Counted from the stretch's first letter, positions 34,573-47,030 are shown. The stretch is 64,000 nt of DNA from Chaenocephalus aceratus (GCA_023974075.1 CM043801.1:27817736-27881735), one strand, 5' to 3'. Made by a program: numbers and translations. The notes: generated from the letters alone by a model not told the origin.

Positions 34573-35388
34573 TTAAAGGTCACATGTCATGCTTGTCCGG
34601 TTATTACCCGTCCCCTTGTGTGTTATGAAGGTTTTTATGCATGTAAATGGTCTGCAGAGTCAAAACCCTCAAAGTACACCCTGTAGCGAGTAAAACTCTA
34701 ACACAGAAAATACCTCCCCAAAACACCTCGTTGGAGATACGTCACTGTCCATTTGATTCTTCCGGGTACATCATGATGTCATGTCGTCCCCGGAACGAAA
34801 TGGACCAATCCATGGAGCCGTTATGTTACGTCCGTGGAGCCGTTACATTAAGCCCCCGCTGATTGGTCCAAATTGACCAATCCACGGACTTCCTCACACA
34901 TACACACACACACACACACAGTGCATGCAGCTCTGCTGATCTCTCCTCCCTGGCTGCAGGCTGATAACAGACAGTTGGGATCTCGGCGAAATTCTCTCTG
35001 CAGACCCATTCTCACAGCGTTTATCAACCTTTTTCTTACTCAATATCAAGCCACACTTATTGTTTTTACTTCGGCTGTGACTTTGTGTGTGCTCAGGGTG
35101 AGTTTGGCTGTGTTTCGCTGTGTATCGCTAAACAAGGAAATCACACCTCCACGGAGCTTAGCGCGATTCACAACGTCCCGACCAATCGGAGCACACTGGG
35201 CTCACAGGGAGGGGGGAGCAAGAGCTGCAACGAGCTGTTTGGTGGAGAGAGTGAATACACATACTTTACAGAGATGCTGTATGCGAAACCAATGTGAGTT
35301 TGGAAAATTGCACAATATAAATCTATTCTAGTAGACCTCAACAATGGAATTATGATCAGTGGAAATGGCCATGACATGGGACCTTTAA
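34573..35388. mobile_element. TTAA-flanked MITE next to the first TRIM gene
   Basis: TTAA at 34573-34576 and 35385-35388. Inverted ends AGGTCACATGTCATGC (left) and the reverse complement of CCATGACATGGGACCT (right). Includes a short CA run near 34905. Its right end lies only 140 bp upstream of the TRIM start codon, so it borders or supplies part of that promoter. Confidence 0.75.
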
Positions 35389-35439
35389 ATTCCCAGCTGC
35401 CATTTCCGGTGACGTGTATCTGGCCACGCCCCGTCCCTC

Positions 35440-35449
35440 TTTCACTTCC
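35440..35449 (-). promoter_or_regulatory. Ets-IRF composite site (GGAAGTGAAA) upstream of TRIM copy 1
   Basis: TTTCACTTCC on the plus strand reads GGAAGTGAAA in reverse, an exact fit to the GGAANNGAAA Ets-IRF composite element. It lies about 80 bases before the ATG. It would fit immune or interferon control of the gene. One site could still be chance. Confidence 0.45.
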
Positions 35450-35527
35450 TGTAAACAAAGCAGCAGCTGTCTGTCAGATTCCTGGTTTTTCGGTCATTTT
35501 CTACTCCAACTTCAGCGTTTTTAGACG

Positions 35528-38500
35528 ATGGCTCAGGCCGGGGTGGTGCTGGATAAGGACCAGTTTAACTGCTCGATCTGTCTGGACGTGTTGCGGGACC
35601 CGGTGACCATCCCCTGCGGACACAGCTACTGCTCCGTCTGTATCAAGAATTACTGGGACCAGGACGACTTCTTGGGGGTCTTCGTCTGCCCTCAATGCAG
35701 ACACAACTTCAACCCGAGGCCGGTGCTCGCCAGGAACACCATGTTGGCCGACGTGGTGGAGAAATTCAAAAACACTGGACTACAAGACACCACCACCACC
35801 ACGACATTTGTAAATCATAGCTTCGCTGAGGCGGACGATGTGGAGTGCGACGTGTGTACAGGCAGGAAAAACAAAGCGGTGAAGTCCTGTCTGGTGTGTT
35901 TGGCCTCGTATTGCGACCTCCACCTGCAGCCCCACTACGACTCCGCTGCTTTCAAGAAACACAAGCTGGTTTCGGCCTCTAAAAAGCTCCAGGAGACGAT
36001 CTGTAGCCGCCACGACAAGCTGCTGGAGGTGTACTGCCGCACGGACAACCAGTGCATCTGTTACCTGTGTCTGACGGACGAGCACAAGGGCCACGACACG
36101 GTGCTGGCCGAGACCGAGACACTACAGAAGCAGGTCAGTCATTTAATCAGGGCTGTGATTGATTCATGTTGGTGATCAGTGACAGTACAGTGCCTCTTTG
36201 TTTAATACATGCCTGGTCTGATGTGATCTACCTGGTTTAAAATGTCCTTTCTGTTTTTACAAATGTTCATTATTTTGGCCTATTCAATTTATTTTTTAAA
36301 ACCTATTGTCTTTTTCTAGGAATAAACATATTCAATATAAGCATGCAATTGAACACAATGTACAAACTCAACACACATTGGTTCAACAATAAAGAAAACG
36401 ATTATCCTATTGTTTTATTTTGATAACATCTAGTCTCTTTTTCCAGGAATGAACATTTTCAATTTAAGTATCGACAATTGAACACAATGTACAAACTCAA
36501 CAAACATTGGTTCAACGTTAAAGAAAGCAAATGTTAGCTGAAATGTTATAGCCTCAACTCTTAAAAACGATTTGTTATGTTCATTTCATTTTAAAACATT
36601 TTGTTATGTGTTCAGTTGTTTTTTCTATCTGTTCTTAGGCGGTGTGGATTCATAAAAAGCTGTGAAAGTGCCTGTTTTTCCTTTTCTTAAATCTGGTTTG
36701 ATAGTCCGCTAAAGTAGTGAAAATAACCCTTAACTTCTGTCTTAACAAATTGCAAAAAAACGTTGTTATTTCCGATTTTGTATAATGTGACCCGATTGAG
36801 CGGAAACTATGAAACCACCCTCTTTCATTTTCAATTTGTAACCCTGTTCCACACATCTTAAACATGTTAATCAAATCCTATATTAAACAACTCTTTTCCA
36901 TAATATCTTTCCTCAGAGGGAGCTTGGTGACATGAAGCAGAGCTCTCAGCTGAAAATCCTTCACAGGGAAAGAGGAGTCCAGGAGATCAGACAAGCCATT
37001 TTCTCTCTCAATGTAAGTGTGTTCTGATGTGTTGATGCAGCACATCGCATGTCTTGCCTCTGAGTGATGTAAAAAGGTCATCATTTGACATTTTAGACGA
37101 TGACTTCTACATGTGTCTTTGTGTTTCCCCTCCAGCGCTCTGCTCGGGCAGCAGCTGAGGAGAGTGACGCTGTCTTCACTGAACTGATCCGATCCATGGA
37201 GCTGAAGCGTTTCGAGGTGAGAGAGCTGATCAAAGCGCAGGAGAAGACGGCCGTCAGTCAGGCGGAGCAGCTGCTGGACAAGATCCAGAAAGAGATCGCT
37301 GAGCTGAAGAAGAACGAAGCTGAAATGGACAAACTCTCCCACTCCGAGGACCACGTGCATTTCCTTCAGGTAACTAAACTCAGTGATAACAATACAATTA
37401 GTATTTTGAGTTTTTTCGATGTTCTTGTACCTATACTTTTACTTTCAGAGGGAAACGTTTAACTCAATTCTACAAAATCATCAGAAGTTACTGGTACTTT
37501 TTCCAAGCACAAAAACATTTTTAATCTAGTTTTTTAAATGTAAATAATGTGGTATCTCTGTTTTTAAGACACATTAACTTGTTGAAAGTATTTTTTAAAG
37601 TAATACTAGTGCAGCAAACTGCTCATCTTTTCCTTGTTACAAGCACCTACTCTCTGTTGCAAAACTTTTTTGTTAAAGTTGATTTAAAAACAAAAATACT
37701 TTGACTACAAAAAACGATCACTTGTTTTAAGAAAATGTGTTTTACAGAACTCTATAACATATATTATAACAACAATCAAGTTACTATTTTTTGCATAATA
37801 AGTACTTTTACAGTTGATATACTGTAGCTAAAAATACTTTTACTTAAGAAGAATTTTGAAAGCAGGACTTTTACTTTGGAGTACAAAAGTAAAAGTGTGT
37901 TATTGCTATTTTTACTTAAGTTTATAATCAAGGATACTCAAACTCTTTGTGTGTGTCTTTGTGTTTCAGAGTTGTCAGTCTCTCCACGCTCCACCTGTGC
38001 TGTCAGATTTGCCTTCGGTCACCATTGACCCCAACCTCACCTTCGGCCCTGTGATGACAGCAGTGTCTGATTTTAAAGGGCTGCTGCAGGAGGTCTGCCA
38101 GGAAGGATTTGTCTGCATCTACGAGAAAGGTAGATACAAAGTGTCATTATGAAAGGTCTGTCTGATTGATCTGACACAAATGATTCCATCAACTCTGGTT
38201 ACGTTGTTTTCTCTTTTCTGTAGTGAGAGAGATAGTGATCGTAAGTCCTCAAGGGCCTGCTGTACCGCTGGAAACAACGCAGTCCAGTGATGGAGAGTCA
38301 GCAGTGCAAATGGAAGCAGCACAAGGTGAGTCAACGAAACACTTTGAATTATATTTGTTTTAAACAGCCCACGGGAAGCTGTGAAGTACAGACAATAATC
38401 TAATATAATAACCAATACATGTATGTACTTTTCAAATGTAATATCTGTTTTTTGCAATGTTATCTCATAATGCATATTTTCTTTATGTTTTGCAGTATTA

Positions 38501-39387
38501 TAATATAATGGTATATTAAAGTAATATACTTGAATTGAACCTGTCGAAAGCTGCATATGTCCTGCTTGCTTGTGCTTTCCATTCTAAAAACACCTTACTA
38601 GACTTGTTTATTTATAGTAGAGTTTGCTGAGTCAGCTTAAGAGAAGACATGACAGCGCCTGCAGAATCTCACAGTTCTGACAGCTGCGACTCAGTAACAG
38701 CGTTTCTTCTCTTTGTGCTCGCAGTGATGCCGAAACCGGGCCTCGACCAAAGTCCCGTGAACCATCTGAACCCTTTCCTCTATCCTGGATCTGCTGCGCC
38801 CACATTTGCCTTCTCCCCATTTGGTAAATACAGCCGATATCAATGATGAAATATATTTCGACATTAGGCAGTGTGCAAATCCCAGTTTACACTAGCAAAT
38901 CAAATTTATGACACATTTTTAATGTAAGTGAAAGAAAGAAAGACACATATTTAGTTAATGTAACATATGTTCCTTTACTTAAGTAGAACTACATTATTAT
39001 TAACAGAACATGCATCAAAAGTCAAAAGTACCCACACATAATGTACCTGGTCATTTGGTGAGTTGTAGATATTTACATCTTTGAATTAAAAATCTAAGCA
39101 AATATATTAAAAAAAATCTATATACTTATACATTTGATCATTTCAGGTTATTTAAATAAAAAAATATTACATTGCATCTTGCTTGAAAAATAAATGTAAA
39201 TATGATTGGTTGCTACTACACAGCACAGATCTAGGCCAGGGACATTTATGCTGTGATTTATGAATTCCTCTGTCACCTCAGGGTGCTGCAAAATGAAAAT
39301 TCCTGTTGTTTCTTCTCAGGCTCAAAACTGTCCACAGGATCCAGACCGAGACACCTTCAGCGACGAAGCCACCCCAGGAGGAAATAG
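35528..39387 (+). CDS. TRIM protein, finTRIM-like, without SPRY (copy 1)
   Basis: Exons 35528-36133, 36917-37012, 37136-37369, 37970-38129, 38224-38325, 38725-38823 and 39320-39387 keep phase and give 454 residues. RING: C15-x2-C18, C30-x-H32-x2-C35-x2-C38, C54-x2-C57. B-box 1 at about 107-140 (CDVCTGRKNKAVKSC), B-box 2 at about 158-195 (CSRHDKLLEVYCRTDNQCIC), then a coiled coil (about 203-312). The C-terminus lacks PRY-SPRY; it reads FAFSPFGSKL and ends in a basic tail (RPRHLQRRSHPRRK). Predicted RING E3 ubiquitin ligase. Exons 3 and 4 have the same sizes (234 and 160 bp) as in the neighbouring TRIM, so the two are tandem duplicates. Confidence 0.87.
36308..36530 (+). repeat. Two-copy tandem repeat in TRIM copy 1 intron 1
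   Basis: Two diverged units about 129 bp apart share AATTGAACACAATGTACAAA and a TTGGTTCAACxxTAAAGAAA block. Each begins with a pyrimidine tract and AG (TTTTTCTAGGAAT, TTTTTCCAGGAAT), which looks like a duplicated splice acceptor, but no open exon follows. Confidence 0.65.
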
Positions 39388-39910
39388 ACTTGAAGTGGAC
39401 TTTCCAAAATTCCAAATGCAGATACACAGACTGATTTTCATTGTACCTTAATGATGTGCTATCACAAATATGTACTGTATTGTACATTTAATAATCAATT
39501 TCACTTTTGACTTTTCAATTATTTTTTGTGGTTTAACCTATCAGCTCTACTTGCGTCTTTCAGTATAGTGCCGATAGGAATGAGATGAGGACAGTGTTTA
39601 TATCCACAGAAGAACAAATACATAATGCTTAAAGTATTAAGCAACACAAAGCTGGACTGACTTTTTATTTCAGTGTTTAAATGGAAATTGCCTTGAAATG
39701 ATTAGTTTACCAATTTTACTGAACTGTAATCGTTTAACAATGTTGTGCTTTTATAATAACTTGTAACTAAAACTGCGAAAACACATTTTTTGCTTTACCG
39801 AAACGTGTACAAATAATGTTTTGTGAAATGCTGTCATTAAAAACAACAACACTCTTATACAAACTGGTGTTTTTTATTTGCATGGGGGCTGGTTCACGTT
39901 TCCTTGTACT
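39388..39910. other. 3' flank of TRIM copy 1
   Basis: Probable 3' UTR. No SPRY-like coding sequence was found in the three frames between 38823 and 39910. Confidence 0.4.
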
Positions 39911-40555
39911 TTAACCCTCCGGTATCACTGTGGACGTTTTTGTCCATATGGGTCATTTTTTACTTTTCATTTTGCAATAACTTTGGTTGTGTTGTTGCAA
40001 ATGGCCTGGTTTTTTGTAACAAGGATATTTTCTCGATCTATTTTGGAATTTCAATTTCAATTTTTGAAATCGGTCTTTAATTCACTGTGTAACAAATCGA
40101 CTACGCAAATTAGTCATTCGAGACAAAAATGTCCACTGCAAAAGACTTTGATAAAAACATTATATTAAAAGGTTTTTTTCACAAATGTTTTGGGTTCAAT
40201 CTTTAAAGCAACTTCTACCCTAATAGAAAATACCAAAAATGTAATCATTTTCAGGATTTTAACCCTTTAAATGCCATTTTGAATACATGAAACCGCTGGT
40301 TTTTTTCATGATGAAAACAGAGAAAATGAGTTATTTTCCAAAAAATACATATCTGGGGACTGGCTCTTTTTTTTATAACTGTCTTGGATATGTCAGATTT
40401 GCAACAAAATTTGTTTTTGCACAAAATCAGATTGAACAAAAAAGTTACAAATTAGTCATTTTAATATAATGTTTTTATCAAAGTATTTTGCAGTGGACAT
40501 TTTTGTCTCGAATGACTAATTTGCGTAGTCTAATCGAATGATACCGGAGCGTTAA
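39911..40555. mobile_element. TTAA-flanked MITE with long inner inverted repeat
   Basis: TTAA at 39911-39914 and 40552-40555. Ends CCCTCCGGTATCA and TGATACCGGAGCG are inverted. Inside, 40099-40170 and 40461-40530 are near-perfect inverted copies (GACTACGCAAATTAGTCATT and its complement), so the RNA could fold into a long hairpin. It lies about 300 bp upstream of the second TRIM gene. Confidence 0.8.
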
Positions 40556-40860
40556 ACAAACACGGGCACAAGGTTTCGAGGCAGAAGTAGAATAACCGGT
40601 TGAGTGTACACAAGCAGCCCTTTTGTGTTCATGTCAGATAACATGCATCTATGAATTATGTTTTTCAATAAGAAAAGGCAATTCTATAAAAGGCTGTTTT
40701 GTACAGGTTGCTTTATGGGACCGCCCAATTGCTGCTTCCTTGGCTGTGATTGGCTGCTTCTGGGTACAGCAGGTGACACAACCAGCGGTAATCAGCTCAC
40801 CTGTGACGTGAGGCACGCCCATCTTTGTCCCTCTCAGTTTCGGCTGGGAGTGTTTGGGAA

Positions 40861-43800
40861 ATGGCAGCAACAACTATTTCTATTGAACAGGACCAGTTCT
40901 GTTGTTCAGTGTGCCTGGAGGTCTTAAGAGACCCCGTGACTATCCCCTGCGGACACAGCTACTGCTTGGACTGCATCGAGGACTACTGGAACAGGGCCAA
41001 GCAGAAAGGCCAGTACAGCTGCCCTCAGTGCCGACAGGTGTTCAACCCCAGACCGCTGCTGAGCAGGAACACAGTCCTGGGGGAAGTGGTGGAAACTTTT
41101 CTCAAATCTGGGGCTCGACAGTTGTCTTCAAAACCCGAGGAAGTGGCATGCAGTGTGTGCACAGTGAGGAGGACAAGAGCTGTTAAATCCTGCCTTGTGT
41201 GCTCCGAGTCTTACTGTGCGGCTCACACCAGGGTCCATGAGGAGAGGTTTCATGGGAAGGCCCACAGGTTGGTCCCTGCAGTGGACCAGCTGAAGGAGAA
41301 GCTGTGCCAACATCACGATAAACCACTGAGGCTGTACTGTCGCACCGACCAGCAGAGTGTGTGTTCCCAGTGTGTGAGGGAGAGACACAAGGGCCATGAC
41401 ACAGTCTCACTGGTGGACGAGAGAGCAACGCAACAGGTCACTTTCAGTATTTCTTAATGCAGAAATTAATCACTCATTGTTATTTTGGGGAGTGTTTATG
41501 TTTCACACCGTGATTACAAAAACAAATGTTGTGCTTTTTAAGATGACATAAATGACATCTGCTTAGTTTTGGCAACAACATTCAGACGTGCTTTATCAGA
41601 ATGCATTTTATTTTAAAGTGTACTCTTTCATCTGTGATGTTTTCTTTTGTTCTGGAAGAGCTTTGTGAAGTCTTGGAAAATAACCCGCATTATATCACTA
41701 TTGTCCCATCAGGGTTATTTAGCTCAGGTGCATGCTGGTTATGTGGGATTGACAGTGTAGTATTGCAAGTTTTAGGATATTTTACTTATACTACTTAATA
41801 CAACCGTGTATACATAATTATGTGAAAGCAGAAATAACGTATAATAATTTGTTAATATTGTATATTATAATTATATTATATTGTTCGATTATAGTTATTC
41901 ATGCATTAATCTGTACATCTTAAATTATAAATAAATTAGTAAAATAAATGTAGTTTGAAGTACAATATGTACCTGTGATAAAGGAGTGGAGTAAAAGAGA
42001 AATATTCAACATTCTCAGATAAAGTACAGGTTTCTCAAAATGATGCTGTGCAGCACATGAGTAACTCTACTTCCACCGGTGGGAATTGATGCTAGAGATC
42101 AGAAGGATAATATGGAGGGAGTTAGCTGTGGGCTACAACCTGAGCCCCATTTTTTTTTTTTTTTATCTTACACCTTATGTGTTCAGATTTGACTGCGTTA
42201 TGACATCGTGACCTAAATCCTTTGAAAGAGCTGGAGAACCCTTACAAAGATGCTGTACCAAAAAGGTAGTAGTCCCCTAAGGATATATCTTTTTATAGGC
42301 TGGTGTGAAGGCTTCACAAATCTTCACATTTTAAACATGGGAGTAGAATGTGCCCCGGTCCTTCAGCCATATCTTGTGCTCAAGTTTTAGGTTATTAGAC
42401 CAAAGGCCATACAGCGCAATTGAATCCTTTTTGATTGTAATATCCAAAATGTCCATCTTGAAAGTCAACTGTGAGCAGAAGCAGCCTGAGGGACTGAACT
42501 GTCTGATATTTAATCTCTTAGAAAATACTCCAAGAAGCCTCTTTGAAGTCTGTGCAAAAATGGAAAGACACGGAGAAGGAGCTCAGATATGTTGTCAGAT
42601 ATATCAAGGTCAGTGCATTTCCAATACAGGAGTTTAAAATGAGTTCCATACATACTTCCTACACTCAACATATGTATCCTCACAGCACTCCACAGAGGCA
42701 GTGGTGGAGGAGAGCGAGAGGGTTTTCTGCAGGCTGATCCGCTCCATAGAGAAACAGAGCAGTGAGGTGAAGGAGGTGCTGAGGGTCCAGGAGAGAGCAG
42801 CTGTCAGTCAGGCTGAGGAGCTGCTGGAGAAAACACAGAGAGAGATCCTGGAGCTCCGGAGGGCCGGGGCCGAGCTCGAGAGGATTTCTCAAACTGAGGA
42901 CCACACCGGCTTCCTTCAGGTACCAAACAAAACATAACTCGGCCAATTATGTGTGACAAGGCCACCAACCATTTTGTTATCACATTTACAAAGTGGTGGA
43001 AAGAAGCAAAGTGCATTTCTCAAGTACTGTACTTAACCACAAATGAAGGTACTTTAAGGTTACTCAAGTATTTCCATATTCTGCTCCTTTAACTTCTTCT
43101 CCACATTTCAGTGACAGAAATTGTAATATTGACTTCGAATATGAAATATCAACAATAAAATATTTTTTTTGTTATTAATTTGATTAGCTGTAAAAGTGCC
43201 TGATAGATAAAATATATTATAATTATGAAAAACAACAATAATATTCTATTATTCATAATGTATTATAGATGATCATGAACATGTCTTTTCAGAGCAAGAG
43301 TTATAAATCAGAGATGAGGATTTACCCGTCATCCACTCAATTCTTGTTTATAAAAAAAACAAACTCACGTTGACTATGATTCAGTTAGAAGTGATTAAAA
43401 TGTTTACATTTTATTTCGGTCAAGTCCCTGACCTGACATCTCAATGTCGCATACAAATAATGTAATGTTCACTGGATTTGAATTGGAGTGTTACCCACAA
43501 CGTGACTCCTTCCTGTTTGTCGGTGTTGTTGCATTTGCATTCAGATACTGTCCTGTAATTTGGTTGTGCTGCTTGTCACCGCAGAAGTGCAAGTCTCTTC
43601 ACTTCCCTACAAAGACTGTGGAGATGCCCAGCACTGATGCTCTTCAATATATGATGTATAAAACCCTGAGGGGAGCCCTGCCCAATCTCAAAGACAGTCT
43701 GGATGAAACACTTGAAAGAGAATTCAACAGGATCTCTGATAAAGGTGCAGTGCCCTTTTTACAACTGATTCATATAAAAATGATTATCTGTTCGACAATT

Positions 43801-44989
43801 CTCACTATTTCTGTTTGTCTTCGTTTCTAGTAATGTCACTGAAGGAACCCAGCAATAAAAGTGTACCTGAAAAAACCAAAGGTAGGTGAGTTTCTGTCAA
43901 ATGATACTTTAGCAAACTAAACTGTAGAAAGGAAAGGTCTGTAAATATAAGGAATGGGTTGTGTGTGAGCTTGATACCATGTGTGAAACCATCATGTGCA
44001 AATTAAGATCCCTTTTAACCAGATTTCTGTTTAAAATTAGTTTTATTTTAACATCTAAAAAAGTCAGCAAGACTCCTAACTAGTCACTTTGGCTTAATCT
44101 TACCATCAAAGTAATCTCAATTACATTTAATGAAATCTGTTTTTAATGTTCTTCATCTGTCTAACAGCAAAAGACACGGAGATACCATACAACTCCGAAC
44201 CGAAGACAAGAGCTGATTTTCTACTTTGTGAGTACCATTGTTTGATAAACCCTATTACTGTCGAATTGTATTCTTTCTTATTCCATTGCAATGTAAACAC
44301 CGTTATATATTTTTATATTTCTATACCTGTGTTTTTTAATTGTTTTATTTGTATGTATACACCAAGTCAAATTCCTGGTAATAAACCTGATTCTGATTCT
44401 GATAGTGACTCTTTATGAAAACTGTGACTTAAAGTTTGCATTGTGCATTCACTGATTTCCAGATCACCACGATATCGCCCTGGACCCGAACACAGCCAAC
44501 CCTTATCTGAGCCTCTCTGACGGTCGCAGAGGGGCGACCACGCGCTCGGAGCCCCAGCCCTACCCGGACCACCCGCAGCGCTTCAGCAGCTGGGCCCAGG
44601 TGCTGTGCAGAGCTGGGATGGCTGGGCGCTGCTACTGGGAGGTGGAGTGGGCCGGGGAGGGAGGGGTTTCCATCGGGGTCTGCTACAAAAACATGGGCAG
44701 GAGTGGAGCAGGGAGCGACTGCAAGCTCGGACATAACTCCAAATCCTGGAGCCTGGACTGCTCCAACTCGGTCTGTTCCTTTCAGCACAACAAGGAGAGA
44801 GCGAGCGTCCCCACCGCCTGCTCCAGCAGGATAGGAGTGTTTCTGGACTTCAGGGGCGGGACTTTGTCTTTCTATAATGTTTCTGATACACTGGTTCTCC
44901 TCCATCAGGTCAAGACTACGTTCACCCAGCCCGTTTACCCAGGTTTTTGGGTGGGTTTAAGCTCCACTTTAAGGCTGTGCTCTCTTTAA
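40861..44989 (+). CDS. TRIM protein, finTRIM-like, with PRY-SPRY (copy 2)
   Basis: Exons 40861-41436, 42522-42608, 42686-42919, 43585-43744, 43831-43881, 44168-44227 and 44463-44989 give 564 residues in a continuous frame. RING cysteines/histidine at 15, 18, 30, 32 (His), 35, 38, 54 and 57. Two B-boxes (CSVCTVRRTRAVKSC; CQHHDKPLRLYCRTDQQSVC), coiled coil (about 193-300), then a PRY-SPRY domain (LDPNTANPYLSLSDGRR, CYWEVEWAG, GVSIGVCY, RIGVFLDF, GTLSFYNV). Fish TRIMs with this layout include finTRIMs and TRIM16/25-like proteins, many linked to antiviral signalling. Predicted RING E3 ligase whose SPRY selects the target. Exon 2 is 87 bp, shorter than the 96 bp of the neighbour; its acceptor is the least certain. 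Confidence 0.9.
44255..44405 (+). repeat. 3' end of an RTE-type LINE (remnant)
   Basis: CCAAGTCAAATTCC, then GGTAATAAACCTGATTCTGA and a repeated TTCTGA tail. This resembles 3' ends of fish RTE/Rex3-like LINEs. It lies in the last intron of TRIM copy 2. Too short for coding content. Confidence 0.5.
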
Positions 44990-45246
44990 TTGTAAAGATG
45001 ACTGCACTCTTTGACGTTTTAGAAAGTAAGCTTGTATGCATGTGGCTCAAAGTATTTACTTTTGAGACGGTGGTGTGTGCTCAAACCTTCGGTAGCAGCA
45101 GCAACACTTTGGTGACGCTTAGATCAGCAAAAGCAACATCTATACTGAGGTGTATATTTCAAACAGGTTCATGATTATATATGGATATCTATTGTGCTTG
45201 AATCCATTTTATTTGAAATGAACAATGTATTTTATTTAAAATCCAT

Positions 45247-45252
45247 AATAAA
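45247..45252 (+). terminator. Poly(A) signal AATAAA for TRIM copy 2
   Basis: AATAAA about 260 bases after the TRIM copy 2 stop, followed by a T-rich stretch. Confidence 0.45.
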
Positions 45253-45654
45253 GCATTTATTGTCATGTTAGTCCAAAGTCTATGAATATCTTTATATTTC
45301 AAGGATGTCATTACCCCTCATCATTTGAAGCAAATAGTTTTTACTTGCTGGAGAAAAGAAAACATACTAATTTTCATAACACTATTCATATAATATAGAA
45401 AAAGTATGGTGTGTGGAAAATATCATGAACAGGGTTTCAGATGTATGTCATGGAAAATCATAATACAGGATGACAAAATTAGAAAAAGTAAGTGTGCTGG
45501 AAAGATCATGATATATATACAGCAGTGTTTCCCCTAGGATGGAGTCATAGCAGCGGTACTAAGGCACGTGGGCCCAGCATAATGTGAGCGTGGAGCGTGT
45601 GGAATTTTTTAGCGTGCGAAGTGCGCCCCGCCAATTTGTTTCTATGCGTCGTCT

Positions 45655-45850
45655 ATAGTCATTACATGTCACTTGTTAGACGCTTTTATCCAAAGCGACT
45701 TACATTCTCAACACTGTGGGCAATCCCCACAGGAGCAATTTGGGGTGAAGTATCTCAGGGACACAACGACATGCTGACTGCAGTGGGGTTTGAACCTGTG
45801 ACCCCCTGACCCCAACACCAAGGCTCTATCCACTGCGCCACACACGCATG
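45655..45850 (+). repeat. SINE / L2-tail repeat
   Basis: TTAGACGCTTTTATCCAAAG, then a tRNA-like box (GGGGTTTGAACCTGTGACCC) and CTATCCACTGCGCCAC. This combination is common in fish SINEs and L2-derived tails; compare the LINE 3' end at 9580-9610. Direction and full limits are uncertain. Confidence 0.6.
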
Positions 45851-46448
45851 TGTCTGCCAGCACAAGAAAGGCTCTCGAGGCCTAGTACCAGGGCCGGTTC
45901 TAGCCAATTTGCTGCACTAGACGGGATTTTATATATAAAGAATAAATGAAAAATCTCTACAAAAACAGAAACTTATTGACATAGGTAATATACGTCAAAA
46001 TGGCTTCAAATGTATTCAGTATTGTATGAACATGTTTGAATTGGGGGTGGACGTCACATCCTCTAGGGGGGTCCGGGGGTATGCAATCTGGTGCACTTTG
46101 AGCACACAATTACTAGAGACCTGATCTAGGGGGTACAACTCTAAACACCCATATGAAAAAGATCGGTTTACATTTTAATAATCAAATAAGTATGTGAACA
46201 TAACCAATAACCTACCATATAGCCAATAACAAATACATGTAACTTATTTTATTTTTGTTGTTCATTTATATCTTATTTTACCAGTTAACATTTATTTATG
46301 CATATTTTTGTATCTCTCCAACTTTAAACGATATTTTTGGTTGAATGATTTCAAACCTGTTTTTATTTATCGTAATAATTATGGAGTGCCTTGGAAATAC
46401 GTGTTTACATAATTTGTAAACACATATTTGAGACCCACTGAGATGTAC

Positions 46449-46745
46449 ACTGTACAGCACCAGTGAAAAGTTTGGACACCTTCTCATTTAATGTGTTTTG
46501 TTTATTTAAAAATGTTTCTACTTTGTAGATTAATACTGAAGACATCAAAACTATGAAAGATAGTTGGTGATTGATTCAGAATTCAAGGCACACAACCAGC
46601 ATGGCTACCACAGCATTCTGCAGCAGCCAGCCAAATATAAATCATATTCTGGATTTTTTTACTTTTGTTTACTAGATAATTCCATGTGTTCTTTTATAGT
46701 TTTGATGTCTTCAGTATACATTTACAGTGTAGAAAAAATGTAAAT
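46449..46745. mobile_element. Tc1/mariner deletion derivative
   Basis: The left end has AAAAGTTTGGACACCTTCTC, typical of fish Tc1 elements. Inverted subterminal blocks (CTGAAGACATCAAAACTATG and TAGTTTTGATGTCTTCAG) lie at 46540 and 46700. A short central stretch (GGCACACAACCAGCATGGCT) resembles part of a Tc1 transposase gene. Most of the transposase is gone. Confidence 0.7.
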
Positions 46746-46963
46746 AAAATAAAAAACTTCGAATAATATCAAGTCATGAAACATGACAAAAAGTGATAGT
46801 CTATCAAAAATATTAAAAGGCATATCATAATTTGTCTAAAAATACCATATATTTTTTTTTATTGCAAAAGACTATAAACCAGGATAGCACAGACCTCAAA
46901 ATATTAAGGTTGGACTGAGAGAAAAAAGGAAACTGACAGAGGAATTTGCTCAAAACTTAATAT

Positions 46964-46969
46964 TTTAAT
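46964..46969 (-). terminator. Poly(A) signal (ATTAAA) for eef1d
   Basis: ATTAAA on the minus strand about 65 bases after the eef1d stop codon. Confidence 0.45.
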
Positions 46970-47030
46970 CAACATGCAAGCAGGGAGCAGCAGCAACACT
47001 TTGGTGGAGCAGGTAAACAACTGATGGAGC

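Noticed and set aside
38823..40860. Search for a SPRY exon for TRIM copy 1
   Set aside because: No PRY-SPRY landmarks in any plus frame; exon 7 ends in a stop at 39387.
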